DNA from: Desulfurococcales archaeon
GTDB lineage: Archaea > Thermoproteota > Thermoprotei_A > Sulfolobales > NBVN01
Reading direction: 5' to 3'
DNA length: 53,160 nt
Assembly: GCA_027002995.1 (NCBI GenBank)
Contig: JALWZB010000155.1
Span: 155,682-208,841 of the forward strand
Shown: positions 32,024-39,975 of the stretch, piece after piece
Numbering within the stretch: the first letter of the stretch is position 1
Layout: the number at the start of each line of letters is the position of its first letter
Notes under the pieces: model-generated
Database searches by the model: none
Told to the model about the DNA's origin: nothing
The model's input: only the letters and a program-made list of their open reading frames with translations
Made by a program: the position numbers and the translations under genes

Positions 32024-32124
32024 CTGACTTCCTCCCCACCCTAAAGGGTGAGGGTTCCCTTTAGGGAGTTCATTGGTTCCCCGCATCTATTCGGGGCTAC
32101 ATCTTTCATCTGCGGGGCAGTCAG
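32024..32124. other. Structured, GC-rich element, possibly the end of an IS200/IS605-type element
   Basis: About 100 bp bounded by CTGAC (32024-32028) and GTCAG (32120-32124) hold several nested inverted repeats: CACCCT/AGGGTG, CCCTTTAGGG, CCCCG/CGGGG and a longer-range CCCCGCA with TGCGGGG. The opening (ACTTCCTCCCCACCC then AAAGGGTGAGGG) resembles right ends of IS200/IS605 elements that carry tnpB in archaea. No transposase is present. A structured small RNA or 5' leader of the next gene is an alternative. Confidence 0.4.
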
Positions 32125-32175
32125 CGGGGGTAATAAATAGCCTTATTTTACTTCCCAGAATTATCGTCTGGCTGA

Positions 32176-32691
32176 ATGATGTTGAGCGACGACAATTACG
32201 TAAAGACTGAGAAAGTAGGGGTAAGGAAGTCAAGTGCCTCTACGGATCTTGCAGCCAGTCTTTTCTACTTTTCCATGGTGTTACTCTTTTCTGTACTGGT
32301 GTCTTATGCGATCCTATCGCTTACTCGAGGACCTTACATAGGCTATAGAGTACCCTACTACCTCATAGTATTGGCTTTAGCGACATTCCTCTCAACGCTA
32401 GTATTCATTGTTGCAGCTGTAATCAAGTACACCAGGAGGATTATTTACGCACTCATGTTTTCCCTGCTTTCAGTAACCGTGAGTTTCTACCTTTACGAAT
32501 ACTACATCGTTCTGTCCAGGCATCTCAGTGTCATGCTGTTGCCTTGCATGCTCTTATTAAGTAATGGAACACACACCACATATGTTGTGGATCTAGGGCA
32601 AATAGCACTGATCATAGCGGTTCTGCTGGCTTATGCGCTTCGCAAGCATGGCAGGGGGATAGGCAACGCTAGCCAAGATCGTTGTGAATGA
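32176..32691 (+). CDS. Unrecognised membrane protein, 171 aa
   Basis: The protein has a charged N-terminal 25 residues and about five hydrophobic helices (near 25-48, 58-82, 88-105, 115-128 and 138-156), with a basic C-terminus. No family or active-site motif was recognised. It stands alone, with the structured element upstream and tRNA-Glu downstream. ATG 32176 and 32179 are both possible; a ribosome-binding site is weak. Confidence 0.6.
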   Translation: MMLSDDNYVKTEKVGVRKSSASTDLAASLFYFSMVLLFSVLVSYAILSLTRGPYIGYRVPYYLIVLALATFLSTLVFIVAAVIKYTRRIIYALMFSLLSVTVSFYLYEYYIVLSRHLSVMLLPCMLLLSNGTHTTYVVDLGQIALIIAVLLAYALRKHGRGIGNASQDRCE

Positions 32692-32753
32692 ACTACTAAT
32701 TTGTGAGAAAGAACGTGATATTTTTAAGTCCCTAGAGATTGAAAGCTATTGGT

Positions 32754-32861
32754 GCCGCGGTAGTATAGCCCGGCCAAGTATGCGGGCCTCTCGAGTAAGG
32801 GCTTGAGCCGGCCCTGCGTGGACAGCCCGTGACCCGGGTTCAAATCCCGGCCGCGGCACCA
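32754..32861 (+). tRNA. tRNA-Glu (CTC), with a 30-nt intron; CCA encoded
   Basis: Acceptor GCCGCGG/CCGCGGC, D arm GTAT-type as usual for Glu, anticodon stem CGGGC/GCCCG, loop CTCTCGA, short variable loop and T arm CCGGG/CCCGG form the mature tRNA after removal of 32794-32823 at position 37/38. Discriminator A73, CCA at 32859-32861. A TATA-like TTTTTAAG lies at 32721-32728, 26 nt upstream. Confidence 0.93.
32794..32823 (+). other. tRNA-Glu intron (30 nt, position 37/38)
   Basis: The intron contains an AGGGC/GCCCT hairpin. Shifting both boundaries by one base gives the same mature tRNA. The bulge-helix-bulge around the sites is imperfect: the 4-bp core can be drawn only with a mismatch, unlike the tRNA-Trp introns, so the exact cut is approximate. 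Confidence 0.7.
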
Positions 32862-32894
32862 CACGTTAACTCAGCGACATTTTCTCAAATATCC

Positions 32895-33590
32895 CTACCT
32901 GGGTAGTATACCTAGTAGCTCCTCACACGCATGCGTAATGCGGGATGCCACAATCCAAGTCTCAAGGGGCTTAGGATATATTGCATAGACGCTTCTTGCT
33001 AACGCCTTCGTTTCCTCCTCGAAGTCACCATGAGGAAACGCACCTATGACTATAGGGGCGTTGTGCTTGAGTGACTCGGAGCAAATCACTGTTGGGTTTC
33101 GAAGCTCTCCCCACTCACTCAATAAAATTACGTCATCAAAACCCAGCATCTTCAGAAGCGAGCTCAGTGTTGCTGGTTTCACCGTTATTAAGGGCTTACC
33201 GGCCTGAGGCGGTACTTGCCCCTCGATAAACAATTGCTCCATTAAACCGACGAACCTGTTGTAATTTCTAGGTATTCTAGTTGCTGGATCTATAAACAAC
33301 ACGTAGTCATTTAAGGTATGCACGTAAACCCTCAGCTTCCCCTCTAAGTTAAGTGGTGATGAAAGAAGCTCCAGCAACGTAACGTGGACTATGTCTGGTC
33401 TGCCCCTCTTTTCCCTCTTGCTAAGGCGCTTCATAGCATGGTAATGCAGCGAAACATCAAGTAAAGTCTCTGTGGGTTTTCGCCCCCGCCTCCGCGCATT
33501 CCTAATCACCGCGGGGTGCCCAGCTATTTGCTGAGGCACAAGCTCAAGACTTGCCTCAGCGAGTATCACTGTAACATACTCGCTACTCAT
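32895..33590 (-). CDS. nep1: Ribosomal RNA pseudouridine N1-methyltransferase Nep1 (Emg1)
   Basis: Nep1 is a SPOUT methyltransferase that acts on a pseudouridine in helix 35 of 16S rRNA. The family blocks are ILAEASLELVP at the start, RRGRKPTETLLDVSLHYHAM, GRPDIVHVTLLELLSSPLN, YVHTLNDYVLFIDP and IGAFPHGDFEEE. Start ATG 33590 (after GGGGTAAGC) gives 231 aa; an upstream in-frame TTG at 33632 is less likely. It diverges from rnp4/YhbY. Confidence 0.93.
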   Translation of the reverse strand: MSSEYVTVILAEASLELVPQQIAGHPAVIRNARRRGRKPTETLLDVSLHYHAMKRLSKREKRGRPDIVHVTLLELLSSPLNLEGKLRVYVHTLNDYVLFIDPATRIPRNYNRFVGLMEQLFIEGQVPPQAGKPLITVKPATLSSLLKMLGFDDVILLSEWGELRNPTVICSESLKHNAPIVIGAFPHGDFEEETKALARSVYAIYPKPLETWIVASRITHACEELLGILPR

Positions 33591-33657
33591 GCTTACCCCG
33601 ATTAGATGAAAGCTAAGTCCTCTATAAAGCAAAGCACCTTAATTTACAGGCTCCAAT

Positions 33658-34032
33658 GTGATTATGTGGGAGGAACCAGTGCGGAGAAAGTTAAGGAACG
33701 CGAGACGGGATCTAGCATATCAGCGGGCGTTAATACTATACAGCGAGGCCGTTAAGGTCCTTAAGCAAGGAATGACGAACCTCTCACGCAGGTACATAGC
33801 GTTAGGTCTAAGGCTACTGAGCAAAGCCGACGTTAGGAAACCAGGTAAGTATAGGAGGTGGGTCTGTAAGAACTGCTTAGTACCCTTAGTGCCGGGGGTT
33901 TCATGCCGCGTTAGGATACGGAGAAATAGGAAACAAATTATAGTGACGAAGACCTGCTTACACTGTGGGTACGTGGTGAGGACACCATGCCTAAGGGAAA
34001 AATCAAGAAATCAGAGAAAGTCAAGCGCGTAA
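33658..34032 (+). CDS. rnp4: RNase P protein component 4 (Rpp21/Rpr2)
   Basis: This protein subunit of archaeal RNase P pairs with Rpp29 to help cut tRNA 5' leaders. The 124-residue protein has two N-terminal helices and a zinc ribbon with Cys70-Cys73 and Cys100-Cys103, the family pattern. Its 3' end overlaps the YhbY gene by 46 nt. Its partner Rpp29 is encoded at 50245-50529. Confidence 0.92.
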   Translation: MIMWEEPVRRKLRNARRDLAYQRALILYSEAVKVLKQGMTNLSRRYIALGLRLLSKADVRKPGKYRRWVCKNCLVPLVPGVSCRVRIRRNRKQIIVTKTCLHCGYVVRTPCLREKSRNQRKSSA

Positions 34033-34325
34033 TCGCCGGGGAGCCACACGTGCGGATAGGCAAGAACGGGGTGACGCCTGGCGTAATCGAGGAGATACGC
34101 ACCTGGTTGAAACGTGAGGGCGTAATAAAAGTGAGGGTAATGAAGTCCCTAAAGCGAGCAGGGGCAGACATCAAAGAAATTGCTCACGAGGTTGCCTCTA
34201 AAGTTAATGCTGATGTAATCGATGTCAGAGGTAATGTTTTCGTCATAGTCAGAAAGCAAACCAAACCAAACACTAAGCATAGGTACGTGTCGCATCAAAT
34301 GAGTTTCTACCGCGGGGCCTCATAG
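33987..34325 (+). CDS. YhbY/CRM-domain RNA-binding protein
   Basis: The 112-residue protein carries one CRS1-YhbY (CRM) domain, a KH-like fold, with HVRIGKNGVTPGVIEEIRTWLKREGVIKVRV and a GNVFVIVRK strand. CRM proteins bind pre-rRNA or ribosome intermediates in bacteria; archaeal role is not defined. ATG 33987 after GAGGACACC lies inside rnp4 in another frame, so translation is likely coupled. Confidence 0.88.
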   Translation: MPKGKIKKSEKVKRVIAGEPHVRIGKNGVTPGVIEEIRTWLKREGVIKVRVMKSLKRAGADIKEIAHEVASKVNADVIDVRGNVFVIVRKQTKPNTKHRYVSHQMSFYRGAS

Positions 34326-34423
34326 ACAGGGATAACTGTTAGCCAAGCGCGGAAACCACGCGTATTCTAACGCCTGACTTTTATATACCGTGGATAACTT
34401 TGATGGAGAAATTAATCAGGGTT

Positions 34424-34500
34424 TGGTGCCGCCGCGGGGATTTGAACCCCGGACACCCCGGTCTTCAGCCGGGTGCTCTCCCGGGCTGAGCTACGGCGGC
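34424..34500 (-). tRNA. tRNA-Phe (GAA)
   Basis: Acceptor GCCGCCG/CGGCGGC, D arm GCTC/GAGC, anticodon loop CTGAAGA, variable loop and T arm with TTCAAAT make a full intron-less cloverleaf. A73, encoded CCA at 34424-34426. TATA-like CTTAAATA at 34526-34533 is 26 nt upstream on the minus strand. Confidence 0.97.
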
Positions 34501-34580
34501 TCCGAGGATTGATTGTTTGAGTGGCTATTTAAGTTTTACAACGAGGGTTGCGCGGTATTCATGCTTAACCTAGGCGTGCG

Positions 34581-35015
34581 TCACAGGTCGAACACTACTC
34601 TAAGTACCCAGCAACCGTCAACGTTCTTCACCTCCATTAGTGAGTACGTCACCGCCTTTACCTCCGTACGTACCTCGTGCCTAGATGGGTCGAAGACCTC
34701 ACCCCACGCGCTTGCCTTATATGTGTATTCATCGCCGATCTTCTTAACTTCGTAGACTTTGAATTCGGAGAAGACTAAGCCTTCAGCATCATGCAGTATT
34801 AGTAGATCCTCCAACCACCTGTACAGCACGCCTTCCAGGTCAACTCCGGTGCCGCTTAAATCCTTCTTAATAAGCGGGCGGACCTTGCTTGTATCTGTCA
34901 TTATCTCGAACATTCCTTTTGCCATCCACTCGAACGCTTCCTCAAGAGTTCTCCCAGTCGCCTCAACATAAGCATCTGCTGTGTGTTCAAGGAATCTGAA
35001 GTAACCACACCTCAT
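34581..35015 (-). CDS. Archease
   Basis: Archease activates RtcB RNA ligase by promoting guanylylation. The 144-residue protein matches the family: FLEHTADAYVEATGRTLEEAFEWMAKGMFEIM at the start (with the conserved metal-binding Asp of HTAD), LYRWLEDLLILHDAEGLVFSEF in the middle and KAVTYSLMEVK near the end. RtcB is encoded at 51997. Start ATG 35015. Confidence 0.93.
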   Translation of the reverse strand: MRCGYFRFLEHTADAYVEATGRTLEEAFEWMAKGMFEIMTDTSKVRPLIKKDLSGTGVDLEGVLYRWLEDLLILHDAEGLVFSEFKVYEVKKIGDEYTYKASAWGEVFDPSRHEVRTEVKAVTYSLMEVKNVDGCWVLRVVFDL

Positions 35016-35085
35016 GATACCGCCCAGCCTTCTTGGTAGTCTGAGGCGCTAAAAGCTTAAACCCCCTACGTCCTTAAATTGTATG

Positions 35086-35164
35086 GCGGCGGTCGTCTAG
35101 CCTGGTCTAGGACGCCGGCCTTCCAAGCCGGAGGTCCCGGGTTCAAATCCCGGCCGCCGCACCA
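35086..35164 (+). tRNA. tRNA-Gly (TCC)
   Basis: Acceptor GCGGCGG/CCGCCGC, D arm GTCT/GGAC, anticodon stem CCGGC/GCCGG with loop CTTCCAA, variable loop AGGTC and T arm with TTCAAAT. A73 at 35161 and encoded CCA. TATA-like CTTAAA at 35056-35061, 25 nt upstream. Confidence 0.97.
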
Positions 35165-35227
35165 GATCACTTTTCGACAGCGAACTAACCATAAATTAAT
35201 GATGGTTTCTCACGGTGATAGATAAAT

Positions 35228-35296
35228 GCGGTCTTCAGCATTTCCGGCTCAAATCATCCATTACGTCACGAGACCCTCTTCTCATCATACGACCGC
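35228..35296 (-). ncRNA. Candidate box C/D sRNA 3
   Basis: On the minus strand, box C ATGATGA (35282-35288), a degenerate D' GTGA (35266-35269), C' GGATGAT (35253-35259) and D CTGA (35235-35238) are spaced as in C/D guides. The C'-D guide is about 14 nt (35239-35252). The ends GCGGTC (35291-35296) and GACCGC (35228-35233) pair perfectly as a 6-bp terminal stem, which strengthens the call. The rest of the 240-nt gap between tRNA-Gly and the DUF505 gene shows nothing else. Confidence 0.65.
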
Positions 35297-35405
35297 TTCG
35301 ATTAATACCTAGAATCAGGGGCTTTAATCGTATTCACATCCATCTAGGTATCATAACTCATGATCACGGGTTTACCGTCATTTAAGATAAAAATTAACGT
35401 GCGAT

Positions 35406-37154
35406 CTATGCGTAGGCTTTTAAGAGAAGTTCTCCAGCCTCAGTTATGCCTGTACGACCTAGCAGTCCATACGCCCGTAGCTGTTGCAATGTTTTCTTGA
35501 TTTCATCAAGCGATATGCTGGTAACTCTCTTTATGTTGTTGTAGATTATCTTGACTTCCTCATTTATTAGAGTCTTCACGTCCTTTTGCGCATACAGTTT
35601 CTTAAGAGTCCCTATGTTCTCCTTAATGATTAGTAGTACGTTGTAATGCGTGGGCGTTATCGATATCCTTGACTTCAGTAACTCATTAGTTGATGCCATC
35701 GATATTACGTCCTTTACTACTCTTCCAAGATGTGTGAGCACCACCACGTCGTTTGGCAGGACGTCAACTAAGCCCTTTGATTCTGCTTCAGATATCGCCC
35801 TAACAACACCGCCCTCATCGACGTTTAACGTATTAGCAATGTTCTTCACCAGCTCATCTATTTTCATACCTTTCGCTGGGACCTTATGCATGATGTTTGC
35901 ATCGTATATCGTTAGGAAGGGCTTCTTGCGAATTCTCTTTGCGATATTTATGAGGAACCAGCCTCGCTCGGTTATGTCGTTAAATATTATGCCTAATTCC
36001 CTACCTTCCTTAACCCATTCTGCCTTCGGAGGACGACCGGTTACTGTGTAGGTAGCTGATTTGACCGCGGATGATGTGATGTTTCTGTCAAGATCTCTGA
36101 ACTTGGAAAGAACTTCTAAGCCAATATCTGTTAGTTCGTAAGTGTCTTTCGAGCGCTTCTCAACTCTTTTTACAAGTTCCTTGGCTTCGAGAAGGTGGAG
36201 GATCTCGCCTAAGTTAACTCCGGGAACCTTATCCCTTAAGTCACTGTATGTGGGTACGGGCTCCTCAGGTGGGTACTTCTTAGTGAACTCCTCAATAGCT
36301 TTCATGACTGCAAGTTCCTCGACGGACATGGAGAACGGCATTATTACGTCCTCTGCCTTAGTTTGCTCCTTATAGCTTTCGATGAGCTCCTTACCCATGC
36401 TCGTTGTTTTTGTTCCTATTTTGAGGTGCATGCGCTCTAGTTCGCTTATCTCTGCTTCACTTAGGTCTTCCCTCCGCATTAGATCCACGATTCTCTCGTC
36501 TATCAGGATTACTGAGTCGTAGATTGGGGTCCTCAGTAGGGCTCGACGAACCTTCCTACCTACTGGTGTTAAGATGTACGTGCTTCCCTCCGGTGTTGGT
36601 GGTGATATTCTAAGGAGCCTGGTTGCCTCTAACGCGTTGACCACGTTGTGCCCATAACCGCCGGAGTCTCTGAAGGCGATGAGTTCATCGAGCGGGGCTG
36701 GACCAGGTGGTAGACCTATGAGGAACTCCGCTATCTCGGGAGTAATGTATATCAACGGGCGCGCGTTTCTGTAAGCCTCTAATATCTCGGTGGCTGCTTT
36801 AGTTGTCCCATTACTCCATAATCCTCTAGCTTCGAGCATGTCCCTCCACAGCTTAGGCACATACCCGGTTAGCTCAGCAAGCTCAAGAGCGTAGATTACT
36901 GCTGAGTTTATCCAAGGATCTGGTATTTTATCCTCTGACACGTTGATTGCCTTGAATGCCTCTACTATGCGTTCCCCGGCATGCGTTATCATGATGTTAC
37001 CTCCGCTTATCTTGACCAAACCCATTATGTGTAGCTCCATTACTGTTCTAGAGAATTCCCTCCTAGCAACAATGTTTGACGCTGACAGCCTATCTGCGCT
37101 CCTCTCCTCCCTTAATTTCCTTAGTACCTTCACATGATTTACTCTCACGAACAT
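35406..37154 (-). CDS. DUF505 family protein with repeated winged-helix segments
   Basis: The 582-residue protein is predicted to contain several winged-helix modules (for example near residues 15-70, 175-215, 265-350 and 490-580) and no transmembrane helix. It matches the crenarchaeal DUF505 family, of unknown function and almost restricted to Crenarchaeota. ATG 37154 follows GGAGGTGATTAGG. The 199-bp gap to the divergent glycosyltransferase gene should hold both promoters; a TTAAGTTATTATC about 40 nt before the latter is a possible TATA site. Confidence 0.75.
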   Translation of the reverse strand: MFVRVNHVKVLRKLREERSADRLSASNIVARREFSRTVMELHIMGLVKISGGNIMITHAGERIVEAFKAINVSEDKIPDPWINSAVIYALELAELTGYVPKLWRDMLEARGLWSNGTTKAATEILEAYRNARPLIYITPEIAEFLIGLPPGPAPLDELIAFRDSGGYGHNVVNALEATRLLRISPPTPEGSTYILTPVGRKVRRALLRTPIYDSVILIDERIVDLMRREDLSEAEISELERMHLKIGTKTTSMGKELIESYKEQTKAEDVIMPFSMSVEELAVMKAIEEFTKKYPPEEPVPTYSDLRDKVPGVNLGEILHLLEAKELVKRVEKRSKDTYELTDIGLEVLSKFRDLDRNITSSAVKSATYTVTGRPPKAEWVKEGRELGIIFNDITERGWFLINIAKRIRKKPFLTIYDANIMHKVPAKGMKIDELVKNIANTLNVDEGGVVRAISEAESKGLVDVLPNDVVVLTHLGRVVKDVISMASTNELLKSRISITPTHYNVLLIIKENIGTLKKLYAQKDVKTLINEEVKIIYNNIKRVTSISLDEIKKTLQQLRAYGLLGRTGITEAGELLLKAYA

Positions 37155-37353
37155 TTTGCCTAATCACCTCCTCTGCCTCTTACCTACTCCTCACCTTCAG
37201 TCAAAAAGTTACCTCAGAAGTCCTTAAGAACCCCTGAAATTCCCTTTTAGGAGCTTTATACACGTAACTTAGGCGGTATGTGATGAATGTAATGCTTAGG
37301 AGCGGGACATTAAGTTATTATCTTGATACGTTAGTCTACGTCGGGCTTGAGTA

Positions 37354-38313
37354 ATGGTTAGGGTGCTAATAACTGCTAGTGGAGGCGGGCACACTGGTTA
37401 CGCTGTGGCTGTTGCCCAGAGACTCTACAATCGTGCCGAGTTAACGTTCATAATTCCTAAGGGGGATCAATGGACAGAAAGTAAAGTATCTAAGTATGGG
37501 AGAGTTATTGAGGTATCCAAGCCCCGTGGACCTAGGGATTCCACAGCAAAACTACTGGCACGTATGCCCAGAGCCTTCATTGAAAGCCTTAGGAAAATTA
37601 AGGGTTCGTATGATGTGCTTGTCAGTACCGGCAGTAATCATAGCGTACCTCCAGCAATAATAGCTTGGATGAAGGGGCTCAAGGTCTACAACATTGAAAG
37701 CTCTGTTAGATTCACGAGGCCTAGCCTAAGCGCTAGATGGTTAAGGCCTTTCAGCCACGTAACCGTACTTCAGTGGGAGGAACAGCTTAGGATCCACCCT
37801 AAGGGAAAGGTTTACGGGCCGCTCTACGAACTCCCAGAGTATGAACCCGAAGATAAGGGTTACATACTGGTCACCGGTGGGACGTATGGCCACAAAATAC
37901 TGTTTGATGCCTTCTCCAAGCTAGACCTCAAGAACGTGGTTCTACAAACAGGACGTGTTGACCCTGAACCCTACAGGAGGACACACCCAGACTGGGAGGT
38001 ATTTCAATTTGATCCGGACTTCGGTCGCTGGATAGCGGGGGCAAGGGTCGTCGTAAGCCATTTAGGGAAGACTGTCATAGACGCAGCGCTAACGTATGGT
38101 AAGCCGGTTATAATAGTCCCCAACCCCGAGTGGACGCTTACTGCCGGGTGGGAGGACGCCAGAATTCTCGCAAAGAAACTTAATGCTGTAGTTATCGAGG
38201 ATATAACCCCTGAAAACCTCTTGAAAGCCCTCGAGAAGTCCGAATCGCGTAAACCCCCATCATACCCTGACGGGGCGGAACGCCTAGCACAAGAGATACT
38301 TGCAATGACGTAA
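37354..38313 (+). CDS. agl24: Agl24-like N-acetylglucosaminyltransferase (Alg13/Alg14-type fusion)
   Basis: The 319-residue protein joins an Alg14-like half (about 1-160, SGGGHTGYA with His13, and NIESSVR with Glu115) to an Alg13/GT28-like half (about 165-310, LVTGGTYGHKILFDAF and HLGKTVIDAALTYGKPVIIVP). Crenarchaeal Agl24 of this shape adds the second GlcNAc in dolichol-linked chitobiose for N-glycosylation; its key His and Glu fall at comparable positions. The likely site is the cytoplasmic face of the membrane. Archaellins and the S-layer are the expected glycoprotein clients. Function is by family, not shown here. Confidence 0.8.
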   Translation: MVRVLITASGGGHTGYAVAVAQRLYNRAELTFIIPKGDQWTESKVSKYGRVIEVSKPRGPRDSTAKLLARMPRAFIESLRKIKGSYDVLVSTGSNHSVPPAIIAWMKGLKVYNIESSVRFTRPSLSARWLRPFSHVTVLQWEEQLRIHPKGKVYGPLYELPEYEPEDKGYILVTGGTYGHKILFDAFSKLDLKNVVLQTGRVDPEPYRRTHPDWEVFQFDPDFGRWIAGARVVVSHLGKTVIDAALTYGKPVIIVPNPEWTLTAGWEDARILAKKLNAVVIEDITPENLLKALEKSESRKPPSYPDGAERLAQEILAMT

Positions 38314-38340
38314 ATGCCTCCTAAGTCAATTGTTAGGTTG

Positions 38341-38427
38341 TGGCGCCGGGGGCGGGATTTGAACCCGCGCGGACGTTCGTCCACCGGCTCTCAAGGCCGG
38401 CCCCTTGGGCCGCTCGGGCACCCCGGC
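38341..38427 (-). tRNA. tRNA-Ser (TGA)
   Basis: Class II tRNA with acceptor GCCGGGG/CCCCGGC, D arm GCCC/GGGGC-type, anticodon stem CCGGC/GCCGG with loop CTTGAGA, and a long variable arm (GGACGAACGTCC). G73 and encoded CCA at 38341-38343. TATA-like sequence at 38452-38462 lies about 25 nt upstream and overlaps the end of cbf5. Confidence 0.97.
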
Positions 38428-38462
38428 TCCGTTTTTAGGAGTTATTGAGGGATAAATTAAGC

Positions 38463-39545
38463 TTACTGACTCTTTCGGCGTCCCCATAACCTCGGGTACG
38501 TGTCCTTATTCATTATAACGCGTTTCGTTTTAACGGCTATTCCCTTCGTTGACTGAATTATTTGCTCGGTACTCATCCTAGCTATACCCGTAGCTACTAG
38601 CTCGCCTTTTAGTGTGAATATCCCTACGGAATCACCTGGTCTGATCCCTTCGTGAAGCATCGCTATTCCTGGGACAGCTAGGTCCGCACCGTGAGTTATT
38701 GCAGACACTGCACCATCCATTATTATCACTTTAGGTAGGTGGGAGACACCGAATTCCACGGGAAGGATTATATCGCTTAGAGGCTTGTCGTCATTCATCT
38801 GCTTCCACATGTAGGTGGCCTCGGATAACTCATGCATAGTGACTAAAGTTTCGTCCTCCTTGAAAGGACCCGTACGTGTTCTCCTGAGTTCCCTCATGTG
38901 CGCTCCAACTCCTAGGACATCCCCTATATCGTGAATTAGCTTCCTCACATACGTTCCGTGTTCGCATTCAATGCGCATAAGTACGAACGGGTACTGTATT
39001 TCCAGGATCTCTATATTGTAGATCTCCTTTATCCTAAGGGTTCTCTTCACTGATGACCTAACGGGTGGTTTCTGATATATGCGCCCAACAAAGCTCTTGA
39101 TAACTTCCTTCAACCGCTCCTCACTCACATGTCCGTGTAGTTGCATCACCGCTACGTACTCCTTAGTTGAGAGCATCAAGTAACCTATGATTTTCGATGC
39201 AGACTCTAACGCCACGGGCAGGACGCCGGACACTTTGGGATGTCCCTTCCCCGGCGTTCACCGGGGAACTAGGGTCCCGCCGTGCCCGGCTTTCGTTAGG
39301 CCCAGCATTTTCTTGATCCACGCCACTACCTCATGGCTTGTTGGTCCGGGGGGTTTATCGAGGTTTATAATGCCTAGCCTAAGTTTCTCGTTTAACGTTC
39401 TCTCGCTTGGTACCTTTCCGTAAGCTGGGTTCGTCGTGACCTCATGCTTCACTAACACAAGCCTGCGTTTTAGCCCCGCATATTCATCTAACTTCCTTAT
39501 GAAGTCCAAACCCCTCTCTACTAACTCCTCACTTACTGACGACAT
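38463..39545 (-). CDS. cbf5: Pseudouridine synthase Cbf5 (dyskerin/TruB), gene split by an intron
   Basis: Cbf5 is the catalytic subunit of H/ACA RNPs and also modifies tRNA. The gene has two exons, 39545-39269 and 39241-38463; joined they encode 351 aa. The TruB domain includes AGHGGTLDPKVSGVLPVAL across the junction, where the Asp is the catalytic residue (Asp93), and the C-terminal PUA domain covers about 260-335. Without splicing, translation stops at an in-frame TGA after 95 codons. cbf5 introns are known in several Crenarchaeota. It is the last gene of the ribosomal operon, 75 nt after eL14. Confidence 0.96.
39242..39268 (-). other. BHB intron in cbf5 pre-mRNA (27 nt)
   Basis: The intron folds as a 7-bp stem TCCCCGG/CCGGGGA. 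The motif around it is a consensus bulge-helix-bulge: exon helix GGGA/TCCC, 4-bp core CCCT/AGGG, and 3-nt bulges AG|T and AC|A, the same cut geometry as tRNA introns. It separates the first base from the last two of a GAT codon. Its length is a multiple of three, yet it carries TGA in frame. Confidence 0.93.
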
Positions 39546-39620
39546 GCGGCCATACCCTTACTTCGATGCGCGTGTTAGTTTAAAAAGGAATTACTAATGC
39601 CTGCTGAGCGAGGAAAAGAC

Positions 39621-39947
39621 TTATGCACTCACCGACGGCTTAAGCGCCTTCGTCTCTAAGAACACCTTGCGCGATATCTTAACCTTCTGCTTCATGAAGT
39701 CCTCGAGGCCAGCTTCCTTGATCGCGTTAAGCACGGCTTCATCGTCAGCGCCCTTCTCTATATTCACTTTCTTATCGAGCGGCTCTATGTGGTTAATGTT
39801 CACCCTCCTTCTCTTGACGCCTGTGAGGGACTTAGGTCCTGTTATGAGTACGAAATTCTCATCTATGATATCGACTATAACACACTTGCGTCCTGCTTCA
39901 CGACCTAGTACCTTAACGCAGATCCTTCCTACCTCGATCGCCGGCAT
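39621..39947 (-). CDS. Ribosomal protein eL14
   Basis: The 108-residue archaeal eL14 has the KOW-type start [25 protein letters not shown] and [23 protein letters not shown]. It lies between CMP kinase and cbf5, a common archaeal order. No oddities. Confidence 0.94.
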   Translation of the reverse strand: MPAIEVGRICVKVLGREAGRKCVIVDIIDENFVLITGPKSLTGVKRRRVNINHIEPLDKKVNIEKGADDEAVLNAIKEAGLEDFMKQKVKISRKVFLETKALKPSVSA

Positions 39948-39975
39948 TCCTTAACACCTACCCTTGTTTATGGGC

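Noticed and set aside
37276-37340. Possible C/D sRNA starting at GTGATGA before the glycosyltransferase gene
   Set aside because: No D box follows at any sensible distance.
38463-39545. cbf5 as a frameshifted or split pseudogene
   Set aside because: A perfect BHB intron of 27 nt explains the break, and the joined product restores the conserved TruB motif.
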